Shown here piece by piece: positions 4,787 through 5,715 of a DNA stretch of 5,715 nucleotides. The stretch is from Lysobacterales bacterium (GTDB lineage: Bacteria > Pseudomonadota > Gammaproteobacteria > Xanthomonadales > Rhodanobacteraceae), in contig JAAFHE010000288.1 in assembly GCA_013298265.1 (NCBI GenBank), positions 1-5,715 of the forward strand, given 5' to 3'. A program made the position numbers and the translations under genes. Each line of letters starts with the position of its first letter. Position 1 is the first letter of the stretch. The notes beneath the pieces are model-generated. The model was not told the origin of the DNA and made no database searches. It saw only the letters and a program-made list of their open reading frames with translations.

Positions 4787-5715
4787 GCGGCCTGCTCCTG
4801 CGCATCAGTCGGATGCCGTTGCGTCACCGGCCACTCGACGCCGAGCGCGCGCGCGACATCGACCGCGCTGCGCAGGCCATCTTCATGAAAACCCCAGCCC
4901 CAATAGGCACCGGCGAACCAGGTGTGGCGCCGGCCCTGGATCTCGGCCTTGCGCGCCTGCGCCGCGACGGCAGCGTGGCTGTAGACCGGGTGCGCGTAGC
5001 GCAGGCGGCGCAGCACGCGCGCCGGGTCGATCGCATCGGTGCGGTTCAGCGTAACGATGAAGGGTTCCGGCGACTCGATGCGCTGCAGGCAATTCATCCA
5101 GTAGCTCACACTGCAGGGTGCGCCGGGGTCGGCGGGCACGCAGGTGTTCCAGGCGGCCCAGGCCTTGCGCTGCGGCGGCAGCACGCTCGCATCGGTGTGC
5201 AGCACCGCCTCGTTGGGTTGGTAGGTGATCGCGCCGAGGATGTCCCGCTCGCGTTCGTCCCCGTCGGCGAGCAGGGCCAATGCCTGATCGCTGTGGCAGG
5301 CCAGTACGACGTGGTCGAAGCGCTCGCGCCGGTCGGCGCAGACCAGTTCGACACCCTGCGCGTCGCGGCGCAGCGATTGCACCGGCGTGGCCAGGCGCAC
5401 CTGCACGGGCCAGCGCGCCTGCAGCGCGTCGACGTAGACGCGCGAGCCGCCGCGGATCACGCGCCACTCGGGCCGGCCACTGACCTGGAGCATCTGGTGG
5501 TTGGCCATGAACTGCACGAGATAGCGCGCCGGAAACGCGAGGATCTGCCCGGGCGGCGAGGACCACAGCGCCGAGGCCATCGGCACCAGATGTTCGTCGC
5601 GGAATGCGCTGCCGTAACCGTGCTCGGCGAGGTAGTCGCCGAGGCTGGGTCCCGGCCCGGTCTGCCGCAGCAGTACAGGTGCCTGGCGATAGAAGCGGTA
5701 GAGATCCCGCAGCAT
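4783..5715 (-). CDS. FAD-dependent amine-oxidase-type oxidoreductase, C-terminal part (partial)
   Basis: This is the C-terminal 310 residues of a flavin-dependent oxidoreductase of the amine oxidase/desaturase-like type (COG2907-like) that is regularly found beside DUF1365 and cfa. The N-terminal Rossmann motif (GxGxxG) that binds the ADP part of FAD is absent, so the gene continues past the right edge. The ATG at 5715 is therefore probably an internal Met. Counted from that Met, visible parts are the GGSRVYVDAL segment (89-98), the strand FDHVVLACHSDQAL (133-146) typical of the second half of the FAD domain, and the C-terminal FAD-contacting block starting TWFAGAYWGWGFHEDGL (265-281) followed by a helix. 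The stop TGA (4785-4783) overlaps the GTG start of the DUF1365 gene. The substrate is unknown; by context it is probably an unsaturated or methylated acyl chain of a phospholipid. The family assignment is firm and the substrate is inference. Confidence 0.9.
   Translation of the reverse strand: MLRDLYRFYRQAPVLLRQTGPGPSLGDYLAEHGYGSAFRDEHLVPMASALWSSPPGQILAFPARYLVQFMANHQMLQVSGRPEWRVIRGGSRVYVDALQARWPVQVRLATPVQSLRRDAQGVELVCADRRERFDHVVLACHSDQALALLADGDERERDILGAITYQPNEAVLHTDASVLPPQRKAWAAWNTCVPADPGAPCSVSYWMNCLQRIESPEPFIVTLNRTDAIDPARVLRRLRYAHPVYSHAAVAAQARKAEIQGRRHTWFAGAYWGWGFHEDGLRSAVDVARALGVEWPVTQRHPTDAQEQAA
4795..4799 (-). promoter_or_regulatory. Ribosome binding site for the GTG-started DUF1365 gene
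   Basis: The minus strand reads AGGAG at 4799-4795, eight bases ahead of the GTG at 4786. It lies inside the end of the upstream oxidoreductase gene. No ATG gives a better combination of Shine-Dalgarno sequence and family N-terminus, so this site decides the start. Confidence 0.75.

Larger units (their letters stand above)
60..5715 (-). other. Six-gene operon segment, membrane lipid modification
   Basis: All six genes are on one strand. Junctions are GTGA (4786-4783), ATGA (4007-4004), a 30-base gap (2699-2670), a 14-base overlap (1891-1878) and ATGA (809-806). No internal promoter or terminator stands out, so a single transcript entering from the right is the simplest reading. The promoter and any regulator are outside the window. 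The shared theme is acyl-chain modification of membrane lipids, from the Cfa-family enzyme and its usual partners. Confidence 0.8.

Noticed and set aside
4010..4888. Long open frame on the plus strand opposite the DUF1365 gene
   Set aside because: The minus-strand DUF1365 protein shows family motifs along its full length; the plus-strand translation shows none.
5713..5715. ATG at the right edge as the true start of the FAD oxidoreductase
   Set aside because: The dinucleotide-binding Rossmann motif expected at the N-terminus of the family is missing, so the gene must begin outside the window.

Overview
The window is a high-GC stretch that reads entirely on the minus strand. It looks like the interior and end of one tightly packed operon from a bacterium, most likely a GC-rich member of the Pseudomonadota (gamma- or betaproteobacterium). 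This lineage is inferred from gene content, the lipoprotein signal and the base composition; no rRNA or other lineage marker is present.

Layout in transcription order (right to left): (1) the C-terminal 310 residues of an FAD-dependent amine-oxidase-type oxidoreductase, cut by the right edge (5715-4783); (2) a DUF1365 protein that starts with GTG (4786-4004); (3) a cyclopropane-fatty-acyl-phospholipid synthase family methyltransferase (4007-2700); (4) a DUF1295 / steroid-5-alpha-reductase-like integral membrane protein (2669-1878); (5) a second SAM-dependent methyltransferase with a CFA/coclaurine-N-methyltransferase-like sequence (1891-806); (6) a small lipoprotein with an alpha/beta-hydrolase fold (809-60). 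Positions 1-59 hold no gene start and no convincing terminator.

Almost every junction is coupled: GTGA (4786-4783), ATGA (4007-4004), a 14-base overlap (1891-1878) and ATGA (809-806). The only gap is 30 bases between genes 3 and 4, and it contains a possible 10-codon mini-ORF that itself ends in an ATGA overlap with gene 4. The operon promoter must lie beyond the right edge.

The first three genes are a widely recurring bacterial trio (FAD oxidoreductase, DUF1365, Cfa) tied to modification of unsaturated acyl chains in membrane phospholipids. The less usual part is the second half: a membrane reductase-like protein, a second and clearly different CFA-fold methyltransferase, and an envelope lipoprotein hydrolase. 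My inference is a membrane-lipid tailoring pathway in which methyl transfer to an acyl-chain double bond is combined with redox steps (FAD enzyme, DUF1295) and possibly acyl release or transfer (hydrolase). The final product cannot be read from sequence. No mobile elements, CRISPR arrays, tRNAs or rRNAs were seen.
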